From the NCBI GenBank assembly GCA_945869955.1, contig CAMBQP010000002.1, positions 1 to 64,000 of the forward strand: a stretch of 64,000 nt of DNA, read 5' to 3'. The notes under the pieces were generated by a model, which searched no databases, was not told the DNA's origin, and saw nothing but the letters and a program-made list of their open reading frames with translations. This stretch comes from Schlesneria paludicola DSM 18645 (GTDB lineage: Bacteria > Planctomycetota > Planctomycetia > Planctomycetales > Planctomycetaceae). The position numbers and the translations under genes were made by a program. Positions 1-10,130 of the stretch are shown in pieces; within the stretch, counting starts at the first letter, position 1, and every line of letters begins with the position of its first letter.

Positions 1-34
1 TCTGAAAACCTTCTTTATCGACAGGAGCTGGCTG

Positions 35-1801
35 ATGCGTAACAGATGTTTGAGTACTCCTCCCGCTTGGGCTGTTCCTTCTCCCAAGAAGGCTGAGCAA
101 ACAGAGGTCGTCGGGTGGGATGTCGCCGGTTCGGCGGCTGTGAAACTCGAGTCGATTCCGACAGGGGGAGCGCGAATTTCCACAGGCAAGGACAGTGATT
201 CGAAGACGGCCAAGGGGTCGCCCAGTCCCACCCCTGCAGAACCCCCGGTTGCGCTCTACAGTCTGGCCGAGATCGTTGATAAACCGATCGAATGGGTCGT
301 CGAGGGGGTGATTCCGCGAGGGGAACTGACGCTCATCACCGGGGAAGCGGGTGTCGGGAAAAGTGGTTTTCTCGCAGGACTGATCGCCAACGTCACGCGG
401 GGTCGACCCGGACCTCGTGATCCCGTTGGCCCAGAGGATGCGGTTTGCCCGCGGGATTCGGAACACTCCGGCGATCGGGGGCGCTCTGAGGGGGGAAGTG
501 ACACCGATTTAAAAATCGATACGGATCCCCTCTTAAAGCCCTGCAGGATCTCGGCGGACGGGCCAGGTGCGCCCCTTGGCAGCGATGTGGCCCGTGACAA
601 GGTTGGCGGACACCGTGTTGTCGGACACCGTGTTGGCGCAATCAACGCTGAGAAACGTCACTCGTCGTCGGCGACAAACCACACCCCGGCGGCGGTGGTG
701 ATTTTTTCCACGGCCAACATCCTGGCGGATGCGGTTCGGCCCCGATTGATCGAGGCGGGAGCTGATCTGGGGAAGGTTTATGCACTCTGTCAGCTCGAAG
801 AGGAGCCGTTCGACGGGACGTCGCGTCCTGCTGGTGGGCGAGATGTTGGAACGGGAGATGCTACAGCCGTGCAGACTGATGGGGCGGGCGGAAGGGAACG
901 GGATAATCCGGAAGGTGGGCATGGCACGAATGTCGGGTCTGGCGGGGCCGGCGAAATCGCTGCCGGCGCAGATTCGGTGGCGGAGAGTCCGAGTTTGCGG
1001 CCGCGAATGTTTCAATGGCATCGCGATTTGCCGGTGCTCGAAGCCGAATTAGTGCGGTTGCGGGCCAACGGCGTCGCGGTTTCGATGATGGTGATTGATG
1101 CGGTGGATGGCTATGTCGCCGCTCCCCGTCGGCGGTCCCTGAGCGCCGCCGAGATCGAGAAGCTGGCCGAGCTGGCGCGCAAGTTCCGGGTGGCGATTGT
1201 CCTAGCGGCCAATGTGTCGCCGGCCGCGATGCTGCGAGCGAATCGACCACGGGGGATGGCGGGGATCGACGCGCTGTCGACGGTCGCACGAACTGTCTGG
1301 ATGATCGTGCGCGATCCGAATGTGGCGAGTGGACGAATGCTGGTCCCCATCAAAAAGAATTGCAGCATGCATGAAAATGGGTTTGCGTACGTGCTGTCTC
1401 AGGGAAAAATTGCCTGGGCTGCAGCACCGGTCGGGATTCCGGTTGAGGATTTATTGAACGAGGTGATCATGACCCCGCAAGATCGGCTGGCGCGAGAACA
1501 GAAATTCGCAAGCGATCGCGCCGCGAACTGGCTGCAGGAACGCCTCGGCAACGGAAAAGTTGCTGCGTTCGAGGTTCAAGCCGAGGCGGCCGAGCACGAG
1601 ATCACGGCAGCCTCGCTGCGCCGCGCGTTTCAGAGTTTGGGCTGTAAGACGCTCAAAGAGCAGAATCAAGGAGAAAAAGTCCGCTGGTACTGGCGATTGC
1701 CCGACGGAGGATTGACTTCGCGTTGCGAGGAGCCCCGTTTCCTCGCGCAACCGGTACCAGCGACCCAAGCAGGTTTATCGATTGCCGGTGCTCCGGCGTA
1801 G
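35..1801 (+). CDS. AAA family (RecA/RepA-like) ATPase with C-terminal winged-helix-like region
   Basis: Walker A GEAGVGKS after the typical lead-in EWVVEGVIPRGELTLITG; later VIDAVDGYV and a C-terminal region typical of RepA-like AAA_25 proteins. Low-complexity insertions inside the core. Confidence 0.7.
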   Translation: MRNRCLSTPPAWAVPSPKKAEQTEVVGWDVAGSAAVKLESIPTGGARISTGKDSDSKTAKGSPSPTPAEPPVALYSLAEIVDKPIEWVVEGVIPRGELTLITGEAGVGKSGFLAGLIANVTRGRPGPRDPVGPEDAVCPRDSEHSGDRGRSEGGSDTDLKIDTDPLLKPCRISADGPGAPLGSDVARDKVGGHRVVGHRVGAINAEKRHSSSATNHTPAAVVIFSTANILADAVRPRLIEAGADLGKVYALCQLEEEPFDGTSRPAGGRDVGTGDATAVQTDGAGGRERDNPEGGHGTNVGSGGAGEIAAGADSVAESPSLRPRMFQWHRDLPVLEAELVRLRANGVAVSMMVIDAVDGYVAAPRRRSLSAAEIEKLAELARKFRVAIVLAANVSPAAMLRANRPRGMAGIDALSTVARTVWMIVRDPNVASGRMLVPIKKNCSMHENGFAYVLSQGKIAWAAAPVGIPVEDLLNEVIMTPQDRLAREQKFASDRAANWLQERLGNGKVAAFEVQAEAAEHEITAASLRRAFQSLGCKTLKEQNQGEKVRWYWRLPDGGLTSRCEEPRFLAQPVPATQAGLSIAGAPA

Positions 1802-1802
1802 T

Positions 1803-2942
1803 TCAGTCCTGCAATGCCTGCTGGAAATCGGCGATCAGGTCATCGGGGTGCTCAATTCCGACCGAAACCCGCAGTGTCGAGGCGGTAATCCCCGCCTCTC
1901 GTCGGGCCGCTTCGGTCATCGACGCGTGACTCATCGAATCCGGGTATTCAATCAGCGATTCGACTCCACCCAGCGATTCCGCGAGTTGGAACAGTTTCAA
2001 CCGACCCACAATTTTTTCCACCACGGGACGCCCACCATGAACATCGAAGCTCAACATGGCACCGAAACCGGATTGCTGGCGTTTGGCCAATGCGTGTTGT
2101 GGGTGATCGACGAGTCCAGGATAGTAGACATGGCTGATCGCGGGATGCTGATTCAGGAAATTCGCCAAAGCCATCGCACCGCGCTGATGTGCCTCCATGC
2201 GAGGTCCCAGCGTCTTGATTCCGCGCAAAACCAGCCAGGCATCAAACGGCGAACAGGCCAGTCCCAGCGCATTGACGATGTAGCTGATTTTATCCGCATG
2301 CTCTTTCGTCTTGGTGACGACGCAACCACCGACGACATCGGAATGCCCGTTCAGATACTTGGTAGTCGAGTGAACCACCACATCGACACCATGCTCGAAC
2401 GGTCGCTGGCAATAGGGGGACAGGAAGGTGTTGTCCGCGATGGTGATCAGTCCCGCCGCTTTTGCCACCTCGGTAATGGCAGCAATGTCAACGATGTTAA
2501 GCAGGGGATTGCTGGGGGTTTCGATCCAGATACACTTGGTCTTGGGCGTAATCGCCTTGCGGACCTGTTCGACATCTCCCATGCGGACGAAGACGAAGTC
2601 GATCCCCATGTTGCGAAACAGCGAATCGAACAGCCGGTAGGTTCCGCCGTAAATGTCATGCCCCGCGATGATTTGATCACCGGGCTTGAACATGTGCATC
2701 GTCGCCGTGATCGCCGACATCCCAGTGCAGGTGGCTCGGCAATCGAGTCCCCCTTCGAGGGCGGTAATGTTTTCTTCGAGTGCCCGTCGGGTCGGATTAC
2801 CACTGCGGGTGTAATCGAATCCCCGGTGTGTCTTGAGATCATCCCAGCGAAACGTCGACGACGGGTAGATAGGAGTAGTCGCGCTGTTATAGGTCGAATC
2901 CTTGTCAACGCCGACATGAACACACCGAGTCTCAAACTGCAT
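1803..2942 (-). CDS. Trans-sulfuration PLP-dependent enzyme (cystathionine gamma-synthase/beta-lyase family)
   Basis: Cys/Met metabolism PLP enzyme signatures: YTRSGNPTRRALE, HDIYGGTYRLF, HSTTKYLNGHSDVVGG. Confidence 0.92.
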   Translation of the reverse strand: MQFETRCVHVGVDKDSTYNSATTPIYPSSTFRWDDLKTHRGFDYTRSGNPTRRALEENITALEGGLDCRATCTGMSAITATMHMFKPGDQIIAGHDIYGGTYRLFDSLFRNMGIDFVFVRMGDVEQVRKAITPKTKCIWIETPSNPLLNIVDIAAITEVAKAAGLITIADNTFLSPYCQRPFEHGVDVVVHSTTKYLNGHSDVVGGCVVTKTKEHADKISYIVNALGLACSPFDAWLVLRGIKTLGPRMEAHQRGAMALANFLNQHPAISHVYYPGLVDHPQHALAKRQQSGFGAMLSFDVHGGRPVVEKIVGRLKLFQLAESLGGVESLIEYPDSMSHASMTEAARREAGITASTLRVSVGIEHPDDLIADFQQALQD

Positions 2943-3617
2943 AGCAACGATCTTTCAGAGGTTTTTTCTTCGCACCAACGACCAACGGTTTCCGGTCAAT
3001 TCTTATTCCCAGCCGATTCGCTGGTCGAAACCGACCGGAAAATCAGGCTAGCAACAGAATCAGGCATCCACGAGACCTGCTCACCCGTCACAGTCACCGG
3101 GCCGAGACACCGATCACGGTAGATCAAATTCCGCTTCCGGGATCTGTACGGTCTCAGGTTCGCAAGCGAACACCTTCAATATCCTAGGGGTCCAGTTCCC
3201 AGACGACAATCGAAGGGGGCTCGTTTGGTCCTGCGAAACCGGATTTCCCGCAAAAACCGTCACTCTTGTGACAAATTCGCCGGTTTTAACGTGATTTCCC
3301 GCAAGTCATCCAGACCGACCGAAGGGGGGATGGTCAAGAACCGAGCTACGGGGATCGCGCAGAGAACCGCGTCTGGCGCCCGACTGACGAGGTTTTATCC
3401 TTCAACCACAAACCCAGTGCGCGAGGTACAAATCCTTGACTTTGCAGCAAATAGGACGACTTCGGTCCTCGATCCGTCCCCTTTGACGGCCATGAGGATC
3501 GGACTGCTCGGTCTCGACCCCGCTTCGTAATCCGCTTCTCACAGCAGCGTTCAGGCTAATCCATGGAATCCACCATTTGATTCGTGAATCACATCCTTGT
3601 CAAAAAATGCGAAGATT

Positions 3618-3650
3618 GTGAACCACGAATAAAACGAATCGCACGAATAG
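3618..3650. repeat. Dispersed intergenic motif 'gaaccacgaataaaacgaatcgcacgaatag'
   Basis: Sequence read directly; internally repetitive (acgaat x3) and non-coding. Similar motifs are familiar from intergenic regions of other bacteria. Confidence 0.45.
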
Positions 3651-3667
3651 GAAGAGATTTCAAGATT

Positions 3668-3728
3668 CTGCACCCTGAAAACTGCACCCTGCACCCTGCA
3701 CCCTGAAAACTGAAAACTGAAAACTGAA
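3668..3728. repeat. Short tandem repeat array (ctgcaccctgaaaa / ctgaaaa units)
   Basis: ctgcaccctgaaaactgcaccctgcaccctgcaccctgaaaactgaaaactgaaaactgaa. Confidence 0.85.
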
Positions 3729-3766
3729 TTTTCCCAACCGCGCACGCGGTTTTTCGTTGAACCCTC

Positions 3767-4126
3767 TTATCCTTCTTCACGCAAGATTTTTTCCATTTTC
3801 CGCCCTTTCGCCAATTCATCGACCAGCTTGTCCAGGTATCGGACCTGCTGCGTTAAGGGGTTTTCAATTTCTTCGACCCGATACCCGCAAATGAGGCCGG
3901 TGATCAGGTGGGCATTGGGGTGAAGCTTGGCACGTGCAAAGAATTGTTCAAACGTCACTTGGTCGTTGATCTGTTTCTGCATCGCTTTTTCGTTGAAACC
4001 CGTCAGCCAGCGGATCACCTGGTCCAATTCGTCTTTGGTTCGGCCCTTCTTCTCAATCTTGGCAAGATAGAGTGGGTACACGGAAGCAAACGTCATTTTC
4101 GCAAATCGTTCATCGTGGCTCTTCAT
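3767..4126 (-). CDS. DUF2200 family protein
   Basis: MTFASVYPLYLAKIEKKGRTKDELDQVIRWLTGF...GLICGYRVEEIENPLTQQVRYLDKLVDELAKGRKMEKILR resembles DUF2200. Start taken at the internal Met (ORF opens at 4165). Confidence 0.8.
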   Translation of the reverse strand: MKSHDERFAKMTFASVYPLYLAKIEKKGRTKDELDQVIRWLTGFNEKAMQKQINDQVTFEQFFARAKLHPNAHLITGLICGYRVEEIENPLTQQVRYLDKLVDELAKGRKMEKILREEG

Positions 4127-4552
4127 ACGACCCCTTTCAATTTCCTGTGGCACCGCGACTCTCACACATTGCGCTGCGGGGCAAGGTGTGACCGCAATTC
4201 GTTCCGTACCGATTTTCCTTCAGGAGGGCAACTTGGCATTCCAGCATGACTGGGGATTTACAAAGTTCTTCTCGTCACGTGTGAACAGCGGTTGTGAACA
4301 CTGTGACTGTGTCACTCGTCATCCAATCCGATCACCCGATCGTCGGCATTTGTAGAATGACGATACAAAAGGATTTGGGCATTGAAAGGCGTTTATGTGA
4401 AGTGCGGTTTTGAATTCTCGGACGTCGTTGGATTGCCTCGACATTGTCGACCATCGCGCCGAGGGATGCATTCGTGAGTCGATTGGTGGTTGTTTTGTCT
4501 CCTGATGAAAAACGCAGGAAAGTAGCGTCCCAATCCTTGCGTCTCGTTCCGA

Positions 4553-6043
4553 CTATTGACTCGGTTGATGCAGTAGCAATTTCAGCAGTGTTGCCGTCGG
4601 TTCGTATTGTGGGTCTGTTGCGAGGTTGTGCGATTCGCTCGGATCAACATCGTGGTTGTACAGTTCGACGCCGCGCTGGCCATTGTTCCACTCGGTATAC
4701 CGCCAGGTCTCGGTGCGAAGGCTGCGGCCGATGACCTGATTGTTTCCGCCACCTCGAACGATTTGAGTCCGCGCCGGTTTCGTCCATTCCGCATCCGGGT
4801 TTTCGATCAAGGGCTTCAGGCTGGAACCTTCGGTCGCTGTGTCGGCCGGTAAACCGCATACGTCGGCCAGAGTGCGATGTAAGTCAACAAGTTCCACCGT
4901 ACGGCGACAAGACTTGCCGTTCGCCTCGTTTCCCGGAATGGAGATAATCAATGGGACTCGGGCCGATTCTTCGAACAGGGACATTTTCTGCCAGAGTCGT
5001 TTTTCACCCAGATGGTAGCCGTGGTCACTATGGAAGACGACGACGGTTTTGTCCGTCAATTTTAACCGATCGAGTGCATCGAGTACGCGCCCCACTTGGG
5101 CGTCCATGAACGAGGTCGATGCGAAATATGCCTGGATTGCTTGTCGCCGCTGATCGTCTGTCATCGATTCTTCCTCGGCACGAGTCGAGGCGAGTGCGGG
5201 GGCGGGGAATTGTTTTTTGAATTCGTCCGCGAAAGTCGGCAGCGGAATGGTACTGAGTGGATACAGGTCGAAGTATTTCTTGGGTGCGACATACGGTGTA
5301 TGCGGTCGAAAAAATCCAATCGCCAGATAAAACGGCTGGTCTTTGTGAGATTCGAGTAAACGAATCGCTTCACCGGCTCCGATTCCGTCGGTTTGCTCCG
5401 CATCCTCGCCCTCTGCAGCCAGCCAGCTCAGTACACCACCGAACCGGGCGGGGCCCTTCGCGTCAGGCTTCAGGGTGAAGATTTTGTCTTCTTCATCCTT
5501 ATCCCGGCCTCGCGGATTGAACACCGTTTCCCACGAAGCAGGATCATCGAGACCGTCCGTTCCGATCTGCCCAGGGACACCGTAATGATAGAGTTTGCCG
5601 ACGCGCGAGACGAAATAGCCTCCCTGCCGAAATGTTTGTGGCAGGCTGACGGCGTTGGGAACGTTTTTGCGAAATTGCGTGGCGTTTTCGAGGACCTTGG
5701 TGGTGTCAGGTCGCAATCCCGTCAAGAACGAGGCTCGCGAAGGGTTGCACAGGGGATATTGACAGTAGGCACGATCGAACCGGACGCCGCGGGCCGCCAG
5801 GCGGTCGATGTTGGGCGACTTCACCCGAGGATCTCCATAGCAGCCGAGCCGGGTATTCAGATCGTCAGAGACAATGTGCAGGACATTGAACCGGACGGGG
5901 TCGGCGGCGAGGCAGAGAGGCTCGAACGTGGCGGCCATCAGTAGCCATCCACTGATGGCCGCGAGCCAAGCGGTGCGGCGGATCGTCATTTGTTGTCCGA
6001 CCAGCAAGCGGAATTGTAACGGTGTCGGGATTTTCAAAAGCAT
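4553..6043 (-). CDS. Sulfatase (iduronate-2-sulfatase-like), secreted
   Basis: Sulfatase signature CNPSRASFLTG, HIVSDDLN metal-binding motif, HSDHGYHLGE; N-terminal signal-like segment. Start could be the internal Met near 5989. Confidence 0.92.
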   Translation of the reverse strand: MLLKIPTPLQFRLLVGQQMTIRRTAWLAAISGWLLMAATFEPLCLAADPVRFNVLHIVSDDLNTRLGCYGDPRVKSPNIDRLAARGVRFDRAYCQYPLCNPSRASFLTGLRPDTTKVLENATQFRKNVPNAVSLPQTFRQGGYFVSRVGKLYHYGVPGQIGTDGLDDPASWETVFNPRGRDKDEEDKIFTLKPDAKGPARFGGVLSWLAAEGEDAEQTDGIGAGEAIRLLESHKDQPFYLAIGFFRPHTPYVAPKKYFDLYPLSTIPLPTFADEFKKQFPAPALASTRAEEESMTDDQRRQAIQAYFASTSFMDAQVGRVLDALDRLKLTDKTVVVFHSDHGYHLGEKRLWQKMSLFEESARVPLIISIPGNEANGKSCRRTVELVDLHRTLADVCGLPADTATEGSSLKPLIENPDAEWTKPARTQIVRGGGNNQVIGRSLRTETWRYTEWNNGQRGVELYNHDVDPSESHNLATDPQYEPTATLLKLLLHQPSQ

Positions 6044-6083
6044 TTCCTGATTCCTGATGCGATATGGAGAAATTAACAGACGA

Positions 6084-7442
6084 TCACCAGAGTGGTTTGG
6101 CTAATTGACGATCCCACGACTGCCAAAGTGTTTCTAATTCTTTGACTGTGTCGGGGTACTGTGCCGCCAGATCGACGGATTCACCAATGTCTTTGGTGAG
6201 GTGATAGAGTTTTTTCTGCGAGACTTCTTTGGTGGGTGAGCTCTCGACATTCAGATCGTACTGGACCAGCTTCCAATCTCCGTGGCGGATGGCATTTTGT
6301 TTTCCCAGACGCCAGTAAAGTGTTTCGTGAGGCGATCCCGTTGCCTTGCCGGTGATGAACGGTAGCAAGTTGACCCCGTCCAATTTCCACTCCGGATTGA
6401 TTTCCACACCGGCTGCGGCAAGAGCGGTCGGTTGAATGTCCAGCTGGATGACAGGTTGGTTGAAGACGGTGCCTGCGGGGATGTGACCCTTCCACTGAAG
6501 GGCGAATGGAACCCGGATTCCCCCTTCGAGCGTTGTGCGCTTGCTACCCCGAAGTGGCGTATTGATGCTGCCGTTGATCGTGGTCCCTCGCATCGTTGGC
6601 CCGCCATTGTCGCTGATGAAGAAGATGAGCGTATTTTCGTCCAATCGCGATTCACCAAGTTTCTGGAGCACCTTTCCGACCGCATCGTCCATCGCCGAAA
6701 GCATCGCGGCGTACGTCTTCCTTTGGCTGTCAGTGATGGCGGCAAATTTGTCCAAGCTCACTGCTTCCGCCTCCATCGGCGTGTGAACGGCATTGAACGC
6801 CAGATACAAGAAGAACGGATTCGCCTGATGTCGATCGATGAACGAAACGGCCTCGCGACCGAACGCTGCGGTCAGGTATGTCGGCTCGGCATGCTTCTCG
6901 GTCCCTCGCCAGATCGAAGCTGTTCCTTTGTTAAAATAGGTGTGCGATCCTCCAAGAAAACCGAAGAATTCATCGAAACCCCGTTTTTGAGGGTGAAAAG
7001 GTGGACTCGAACCCAAATGCCATTTTCCCACCAGTCCGGTTGCGTAACCCGCTTCTTTGAATCGATTTGCGATCGTCGTTTCAGAAAGTGGTAACCCCTG
7101 TTCACTTCTCCCCGCCGCGGCAGGTCCTTCGCCTCCGGGGTTAAATTCGTGACCGAATCGTTGCTGATACCTACCGGTCAGTAAGCCCGCACGTGTCGGA
7201 CTGCAATACGGGCCGGAAACATAACCGTTGGTGAAGCGTGCCCCGTTTGCTACGAGGGAATTGATGTGCGGGGTAGGGATATCAGTCCCTCCTTGAAATC
7301 CCAGGTCCGCGTATCCCAGGTCGTCCGCGACGATCACCACGATATTGGGGCGCTTGGGGGCATCCGCTGCGGAAAGCAGGGATCCAACTAAGGCCAAATG
7401 GATGACTGTCATTCGACGGATCACGTTCATGATTCGATGCAT
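6084..7442 (-). CDS. Sulfatase (arylsulfatase-like), secreted
   Basis: CSPTRAGLLTGRYQQRFG signature, VIVADDLGYADLG, FFISDNGGP; signal-like N-terminus. Confidence 0.93.
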   Translation of the reverse strand: MHRIMNVIRRMTVIHLALVGSLLSAADAPKRPNIVVIVADDLGYADLGFQGGTDIPTPHINSLVANGARFTNGYVSGPYCSPTRAGLLTGRYQQRFGHEFNPGGEGPAAAGRSEQGLPLSETTIANRFKEAGYATGLVGKWHLGSSPPFHPQKRGFDEFFGFLGGSHTYFNKGTASIWRGTEKHAEPTYLTAAFGREAVSFIDRHQANPFFLYLAFNAVHTPMEAEAVSLDKFAAITDSQRKTYAAMLSAMDDAVGKVLQKLGESRLDENTLIFFISDNGGPTMRGTTINGSINTPLRGSKRTTLEGGIRVPFALQWKGHIPAGTVFNQPVIQLDIQPTALAAAGVEINPEWKLDGVNLLPFITGKATGSPHETLYWRLGKQNAIRHGDWKLVQYDLNVESSPTKEVSQKKLYHLTKDIGESVDLAAQYPDTVKELETLWQSWDRQLAKPLW

Positions 7443-7936
7443 GTGAGAACTTTCTCGCGAAGAAACCGATTAAACGCCTGTGTTAAAAATACCAATTGAA
7501 TCACGACGCCGTCGATCCCCGTGGGAATGGTTTACGTTGACTTTGCATGGGATGGCACCTGAGACTGGTTCCCTGTGTTATACTGATTGCGAAGCTTTGC
7601 GACGACATCGGGAGGTGCCGTTGCCAGGGATTGCCGTAACCGTTCATCGTTCGGGGACTGGCTCATTTTTCACGCGAATAAGTGACGATCCGTCAAATCG
7701 CTCAAACCATTCACTCCACGTTTTGCTGGGAAAACTGTCGCTGTCCCCCTCACTTCGCTGTGAACGGTTACGGAATCGCTTCCGCTGGCGTGTTACGGAA
7801 ATCCGCATTAACCTCGTTCCTGAAACTCGGAATTCCCGCTTAAGCACGGGGCCCGTTTTCGGGGTCCTTTGTAGACCGACGCACTTTCAGGCGTGTTTTA
7901 TACATCAGAAAATTTCCCAGGAAGCCGGTTCGTAAT

Positions 7937-9781
7937 ATGCGTCCGTTCATAATGTGCATTGGGATCGTTTCGATTTTCCTCGCCTCGTTTGCGTCCGCCC
8001 ACTTCGCCGCCGACGAGCCGAAAGCCCCAGCCCCAGCTACAGCCCCAGCTACGGTCAAGGGACTGTGGGCTGACTTTGATCCCAGGCAAGAGCCCCTCGA
8101 CACCAAGGTCGTTCGGGAGTGGGAGCAGGGCGGGATCGTTTATCGCGACCTTACCTTCCACATCGGCACGTTCAGGGAAAAACCGGCACGCATGGCGGCG
8201 TTCTTCGGCTTCCCAAAGGGAGCCAAGAAGTTGCCGAGCCTGCTGCATCTCCACGGCGGAGGTCAGCGAGCCGTTCTGCACGAGGTCGAGTTCTATGCCA
8301 AGCGTGGCTACGCTTGCCTGTCGATCAATTGGGGCGGTCGTGAAATGGAGAACGGCAAAGCAGGGGATCCCAACACCAATTGGGGAGCGATCGATCCCAC
8401 GCAGAAGAACGTGCCGGGTTACTTCAACCTCAAGCCCGGCGAACAGTACCTTGATCCGTTCGAGTCTCCCCGGAACAACAACTGGTACTGGCTCACGCTG
8501 GGGGCCCGACGTGGCCTGACGTTTCTGGAGCAACAGCCGGAAGTTGATGCCGACCGCCTGGGGGTTTACGGTCACTCGATGGGGGGCAATCTGACGGTCT
8601 ATGTTGCTGGCAGCGACGATCGGGTGAAGACCGCGGCACCGTCCGTGGGTGGGTCAGGTTTCCGCACCGAACCGTGGCCGTTGTTGCCACAGGTGACGCT
8701 GGAGCGGCCGAACGGTGACGTGAAACTGTTCAAGGCGACCATCGGCTTCGAGTCATATGCTCCGCACATCAAAGCCCCGCTGCTCTGGCTGGGATCGACC
8801 AACGATTTCCACGGGATCATGGACGACACCTACCGCACCAGCGAGTTGATCCCGCATCAAAACGTTCGGTTCTCGTTCACCCCGCACATGAACCATCGGT
8901 TCACACCGGATTTCGCCGTAACGAGGCCCCTCTGGTTTGACCAATACCTCAAGGGGAGTTTTCGCTTTCCGCAGACTCCAGACTCGAAGCTGATTCTTAA
9001 CACGGAAGACCATGTTCCCGAATTGCAGGTCACGCCCGATTCGTCGCAGCCGGTGGCCGATGTTCACATCTATTATGCTGTCGATCCCGATGCGCGAGCG
9101 AGATTCTGGCGGTCCGCCGAGGCGAGGAAGTCCGGTGATACCTGGACGGCCAAGCTGCCGATCCTGGCCATCGATCGACCTCTTTTTGCCTTCGCCAACG
9201 TCACTTATCCTCTGAAGAAGGCCGAGTCGGAACCTTATGCCCGACCGACCGAACAGTATGCAATCAGTTCCCTGCTGCGCATGGCGATCCCGGAAGACCT
9301 TCAGCGCAATGATGTGAAAGCGACGGATTCACCCGACCTGCTGATCGACGATTTCGCGCACGGCTGGCGTGATTGGTATCAGTTGGAGGCGGCCAATCCG
9401 CATCATTGGGAATTCTCGACCCGCAAACTTGCCGATCCCAAGTGGCAGGGGCCTATGGGGCAGAAGCTCATGCTCGACATCGAGGCCGAGGAACCGAATG
9501 ATCTGGTGATCGTGCTGACGGAAAACTTTTTCCGGTCCTACCGTGGCAAGTCGCAAGAGTTCGTGGCCGTTGTGAGACTCAACGGTGGCAAGGAGACACA
9601 AACCGTGTCGCTGGCGCCCAAGGATTTCAAGACCAACGACGGCGAGGCTCTGTCGTCATGGACGAACATCGATCTTCTCAGTTTGAGGGCATACTACGAG
9701 AAGGATGGCAAATTGCTCGGCAGCAAAAGTTGGGCGGGGGGCCAGCCGAAGTTTAGGAAACTGTGGTGGCAAGGAAGCTGA
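7937..9781 (+). CDS. Alpha/beta hydrolase / acetylxylan-esterase-like secreted protein
   Basis: Signal-like N-terminus, LHLHGGGQRAV, nucleophile elbow GVYGHSMGGN. Confidence 0.8.
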   Translation: MRPFIMCIGIVSIFLASFASAHFAADEPKAPAPATAPATVKGLWADFDPRQEPLDTKVVREWEQGGIVYRDLTFHIGTFREKPARMAAFFGFPKGAKKLPSLLHLHGGGQRAVLHEVEFYAKRGYACLSINWGGREMENGKAGDPNTNWGAIDPTQKNVPGYFNLKPGEQYLDPFESPRNNNWYWLTLGARRGLTFLEQQPEVDADRLGVYGHSMGGNLTVYVAGSDDRVKTAAPSVGGSGFRTEPWPLLPQVTLERPNGDVKLFKATIGFESYAPHIKAPLLWLGSTNDFHGIMDDTYRTSELIPHQNVRFSFTPHMNHRFTPDFAVTRPLWFDQYLKGSFRFPQTPDSKLILNTEDHVPELQVTPDSSQPVADVHIYYAVDPDARARFWRSAEARKSGDTWTAKLPILAIDRPLFAFANVTYPLKKAESEPYARPTEQYAISSLLRMAIPEDLQRNDVKATDSPDLLIDDFAHGWRDWYQLEAANPHHWEFSTRKLADPKWQGPMGQKLMLDIEAEEPNDLVIVLTENFFRSYRGKSQEFVAVVRLNGGKETQTVSLAPKDFKTNDGEALSSWTNIDLLSLRAYYEKDGKLLGSKSWAGGQPKFRKLWWQGS

Positions 9782-10130
9782 ATTCGCATGAGCGATCAAA
9801 ATTTTTGTAGGTCAACTTTTCAGCCCTTCACATACAGGCTAAAGCGACCGACACGCCCCCCCTGCGGTAAAGATGAAGCGAGATGCCCGGTTGCTGCAAC
9901 GACGAGTCCGCCTCGAAACGATGAGACCAGCCCAGTCAGTACGGGGACGAACGAGCGAGTTGCGATTGCGATTCAGGTATGGCGCAACTGGATTCGCATT
10001 GAGATTCGCGTCCGGCCATCCGACAGACGAGGGTTTTCCTGTGAGGAATGGAGTTCTCATCAAACTCTCGGATATGATTGTGCGAGCGATCAAAACTTTG
10101 AATCCTCGGTGAAATACAGGAAGATTCCGT

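Noticed and set aside
1782-3122. 446-aa plus-strand ORF opposite the PLP enzyme
   Set aside because: Opposite strand encodes a clear trans-sulfuration enzyme; this translation has no family features.
3225-3530. 101-aa ORF in the 3.1-3.5 kb gap
   Set aside because: No domain features; composition looks non-coding.
5393-7094. Plus-strand ORFs (183 and 220 aa) opposite the two sulfatases
   Set aside because: Shadow ORFs of confident sulfatase genes; no domain signal.
7480-7935. 151-aa ORF upstream of the alpha/beta hydrolase
   Set aside because: No recognisable motif and irregular composition; likely non-coding leader.
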